A DNA stretch of 64,000 nt. It comes from Pleurodeles waltl (lineage: Eukaryota > Chordata > Amphibia > Caudata > Salamandridae). The first letter of the stretch is position 1, and every line of letters starts with the position of its first letter. Position numbers and translations under genes: made by a program. This document shows, in pieces, positions 61,301 through 64,000 of this stretch. The notes under the pieces are model-generated. The model searched no databases. It was not told the DNA's origin and saw nothing but the letters and a program-made list of their open reading frames with translations. The stretch lies in the NCBI RefSeq assembly GCF_031143425.1, contig NC_090445.1:1579548049-1579612048 (forward strand), in the 5' to 3' direction.

Positions 61301-61553
61301 TCCGTGGTGAATCCGCCCCGGAAAAGGTGGCGTATTGGTAGGTTGTGATACTGTGGGTGGTACTTTGTCTTCCGCCTGTCTGTTGGCAGTGACCACCAAG
61401 CTGTTTGTCTGTACCGCCGTGGCGGTCGGAGTGTTAAAGTGGCTGTCTTTGTTGGCGGTTTCCGCCACGGTCGTAATTCCAATTTTTGACCGCCGGCCTG
61501 TTGGCGGTCTTACAGCCGCTTTAACACCGACCGCCAGGGTTGTAATGACCACC

Positions 61554-61772
61554 TATATCTCCAGCATGGCTAGGTCAAAATCTTCATTTCCAGCTTAAGA
61601 CCCAGCCACAGACATGTTGAATGAGGATTTTAGTTAACAAATGGCAGGTAGAAAATGAAATTGCAGAAAAAGATAAAAAATCAAGTTGACCTTCAACTGT
61701 GGGTAGGTAGTGACCACTTAGCTATTGTATGTCACTGCAAAAATACAAGTCCTATCCCACCACTGCCACCAA
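61554..61772 (-). other. Ty3/gypsy leader with primer-binding site
   Basis: Directly after the minus-strand LTR end (TAACA) comes T, then TGGTGGCAGTGGTGGGAT (61754-61771). It matches the complement of a vertebrate tRNA-Leu 3' end at 15 of 18 positions as I recall that tRNA. This supports a tRNA-Leu-type primer. The start of gag should lie in or just past this leader, but I could not fix the start codon. Confidence 0.6.
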
Positions 61773-64000
61773 TGTTAGAAATGGGGTCTTTGGTTGGCTG
61801 TCAGGATACCCCCTGTTGAAGCAAGGACCCTCACTCTAGTCAGGGTAAGTCACACACAATCCAAATTATCCTGTGCCCACCCTCTGGTAGCTTGGCACTG
61901 AGATGTCATGCTGTCTTAGAAGGCAATGTGTAAAGTATTTGTGCAATAAATCATGCAATAACACACTACAACACCACAAAAATACACCACACAGTGTTTA
62001 GAAAAATATATAATATTTATCTGGATAAATGCAGGTCAAAACATTTAAAATGCAATAAGTATATTTTGGAATATCACTGTAAAAAGGATATAAAGGCCCT
62101 CATTACAACTTCGGTGGTCTTACAAAAAGACCGCCAAAGCTGCGGGCGCCACTATAACGCCAGTGCTGGCGGTATTTGTGGCTCCCTATTATGACTTTTC
62201 CGCTGGGCCAGCGGAAAAGTCACATCAACATTGCAGCTAGCTCATAATAGAGCCGGGGGCAATGTTGATGTGAGGCGCACATTTCACTGCCCGATGCGTG
62301 ATGGGGCCGTGCCTGGGGGCCCCTGCACTGCCCATGCCAAGTGCATAGGCAGTGCAGGGGCCCCCAGGGGCACCCGAGTCCCCCTTACTGCCAACCTTTC
62401 CATGGTGGTGTTTACTGACATGGACAGGCTGGCAGTTGGGGACTCATAATCCCCAGAGCAGCGGTGCTTGCAACGCTGCCCTGGGGATTAGGCCCGCCTG
62501 GCAGAAGCCTGGGGGTCAGTTGCAGGGTCTGGCGGTATGGCCATGGCTAAGGCGCCACGGTCATAATAAACTCCTGGTACAAAGCCAGTCTGTTGTCGAT
62601 GTTACCGCCGGTGTACCGCCTGCCGCCAGGGTCGTAATGAGGCCCAAAGTGTCTTTAGTCTCTTAAAAGCAAGAAATGTCTCTTGCAAGCACAAAGAACC
62701 TGGTTTGCATTCAAAATCTCTGCAAAGAACCTAAGAGGAGGAGATGTATGGAAAACAGGAAGGGGTGCTTAGATTTCTTGGGCCGCACACGGCGATGCAT
62801 CATTTATTTTTTCACGCAGGGAAGGCTTTGCGCCAATTTATAGCACTCGTTCTTGGATGCTCTTCGGTTTGCAGGGTTTTCGGATGCCCTGGGGACGATG
62901 TGTTGAATTCCCGTGGTGACAGGACGAAGTCACAGGGGCTGCGTCGATCCGGTGGGTGTTGCTTGGCAATTTCTATCGCACAGCAGGGCGCTGCGTCAAT
63001 TCCTCTCTGGAAGTCGGGCTGCGTCGTTTGGGCTCGGCAGGGCGTCGATCCAGTGGGCCGTGTGTCAAATTTCTGGTCACTACGCTGGCGCTGCATTGAT
63101 CTTCTCATTGTGAAGCCAGGCTGCGTCGTTATGGTTCAGCGTGCTGTGAACTTTTCACCGTGACACAGGCTGTGCGTCATTTTCTGCCGGCTGTGTGTCG
63201 ATTTCCACCGCACAGGGACTTCTTCTTGCAGGAATGACGTCTTTGTGGTCCTGAGACTTCAGGGAATAGGGGGTAAGCTCTATCCAAGCCCTTGGAGAGT
63301 AATTCTCATCACCGACAGAGAGCAACAAGGCAGCAGGGCAACTGCAAGGCAGCAGTCCTTCACAGAAAGCAGTCAGGTGAGTCCTTTGGGCAGCCAGGCA
63401 GTTCTTCTTGGCAGGCTGCAGGTTCTGGTTCAGGTTCTCTTCTCCAGGAAGTGTCTGAGTTGGTAGGGGCAGAGGCCCTATTTAAATAACCATATGTGCC
63501 TTTGAAGTGGGAGAGACTTCAAAGAGTGGCTTAGAAGTGCACAAGGTCCTCTTTCTGTTCAATCCTGTCTGCCAGGGTCCCAGTAGGGTGTGTGGCAGTC
63601 CTTTGTGTGAGGGCTGGTTACTGTCCTTTGACATGTAAGTGTCAGGCCCTAGACCATCCAAGCCCAGGAAGACCCATTCAAAAAGCAGATGTATGCAACT
63701 GAGGCAGAACATCCTGTGTTTGGGGTTTGTCTGAGTGAATGCACAAGGGAGTAGTCAACTGAACCTAGCCAGATGTGGACTGTAAGGCACAGAAGGATTT
63801 AAGTGCAGAGAAATGCTCACTTTCTAAAAGTGGCATTTCTAAAATATTAATATTAAATCCAACTTCACCAGTCAGCATGCAGGATTTTGTATTATCATTC
63901 TGGCTATACTAAATATGACCTCCCTACTCCTTTCAGATCAGCAGCTATCACTCAAACAGTATATGAGGGTAGCCATAATGTTAGCCTATGAAAGGAGCAG
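61773..64000 (-). mobile_element. 5' LTR of the Gmr1-like Ty3/gypsy element (cut by the window end)
   Basis: The text repeats 46016 onward, beginning TGTTAGAAATG and continuing through CACTCTAGTCAGGGTAAGTC, with many point differences. Comparison with the other LTR shows that about 545 bases lie beyond the window. A MITE (62095-62645) interrupts it. Confidence 0.9.
62095..62645. mobile_element. Harbinger MITE, family A, in the 5' LTR
   Basis: This 551-bp element runs from GGCCCTCATTACAAC to the inverse of GGGCCTCATTACGAC, flanked by AAA (62092-62094 and 62646-62648). The sister LTR reads GATATAAAGTGTC without interruption near 46330, so the pre-insertion site is visible and the 3-bp duplication is confirmed. 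The interior is shared with the MITE at 41969-42465. Confidence 0.95.

Larger units (their letters stand above)
53020..61553. mobile_element. 8.5-kb PIF/Harbinger, family A, with three genes
   Basis: The ends are GGCGGTCATTACAACATTGGCGGT and, inverted, GGTGGTCATTACAACCCTGGCGGT. The flanks TTT (53017-53019) and TAT (61554-61556) agree at two of three bases. It interrupts the gag region of the Ty3/gypsy element. Gene order is Myb-like 1 (+), DDE transposase (-), Myb-like 2 (+), then coding-type and non-coding tandem repeats. I searched the middle (56.7-57.0 kb) for internal termini that would indicate two nested elements and saw none. At 8534 bp it is more than twice the length of the other coding Harbinger here. 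Confidence 0.85.

Noticed and set aside
61554..61580. Exact gag reading frame across the Harbinger insertion
   Set aside because: I tried joining the flanks after removing the element and one 3-bp copy. The nearest ATG then leads to an early stop, so the start codon and exact junction remain unresolved.

Overview
The window looks like intergenic DNA from a very large, transposon-filled vertebrate genome. The mix of several PIF/Harbinger families, an L1/Tx1-type LINE, an L2 LINE, hAT elements, a Gmr1-like Ty3/gypsy retrotransposon and a TTAA-flanked piggyBac-like element fits a salamander best. A Pleurodeles-type newt is my inference, because Harbinger expansion is a known trait of that genome. 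I see no host gene, tRNA, rRNA or CRISPR array. Almost every coding trace belongs to a transposable element.

Layout. 1-4.1 kb is unassigned AT-rich DNA holding one Harbinger MITE (944-1501). About 3.9-10.65 kb is a decayed minus-strand LINE (ORF1, endonuclease, reverse transcriptase) split by four DNA transposons: a Harbinger MITE (4109-5023), a hAT-like element (5447-6324), a short hAT (8378-8607) and a Harbinger MITE (9479-10148). About 12.7-29.4 kb is a plus-strand L1/Tx1-type LINE stretched to about 17 kb by five insertions: a hAT-like element (about 16.35-18.46 kb), a 7.8-kb piggyBac-like element full of tandem repeats and hairpins (18553-26390), a Harbinger MITE (27351-27926) that itself contains another (27597-27766), and a further MITE (28114-28983).

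30661-34201 is a complete and apparently intact autonomous Harbinger with a two-exon Myb/SANT-like gene and, on the opposite strand, a DDE transposase with an in-frame 90-nt intron. 34.2-39.3 kb is mostly unassigned, with one MITE. 39.4-40.7 kb is a 5'-truncated L2 LINE. 40.9-43.9 kb is a broken BED-finger hAT transposase carrying a MITE. 45.27-45.95 kb is a minisatellite.

46016-64000 is a minus-strand Gmr1-like Ty3/gypsy retrotransposon with the unusual order protease, integrase, reverse transcriptase, RNase H and a SCAN-like Gag. Its gag region is split by an 8.5-kb Harbinger (53020-61553) carrying three genes: Myb-like 1 (+), DDE transposase (-, pseudogene) and a second, three-exon Myb-like gene (+) with an intact splice-joined frame. 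Its other LTR (61773 to the window end) holds another MITE, and the sister LTR preserves the empty target site.

The elements connect functionally. Harbingers need a transposase and a Myb-like partner that act on the element ends. Two of the MITE families have termini like those of the two large Harbingers, so the window shows coding elements together with the short derivatives they probably mobilised. In each nesting that can be ordered, DNA transposons sit inside retrotransposons or older transposons.
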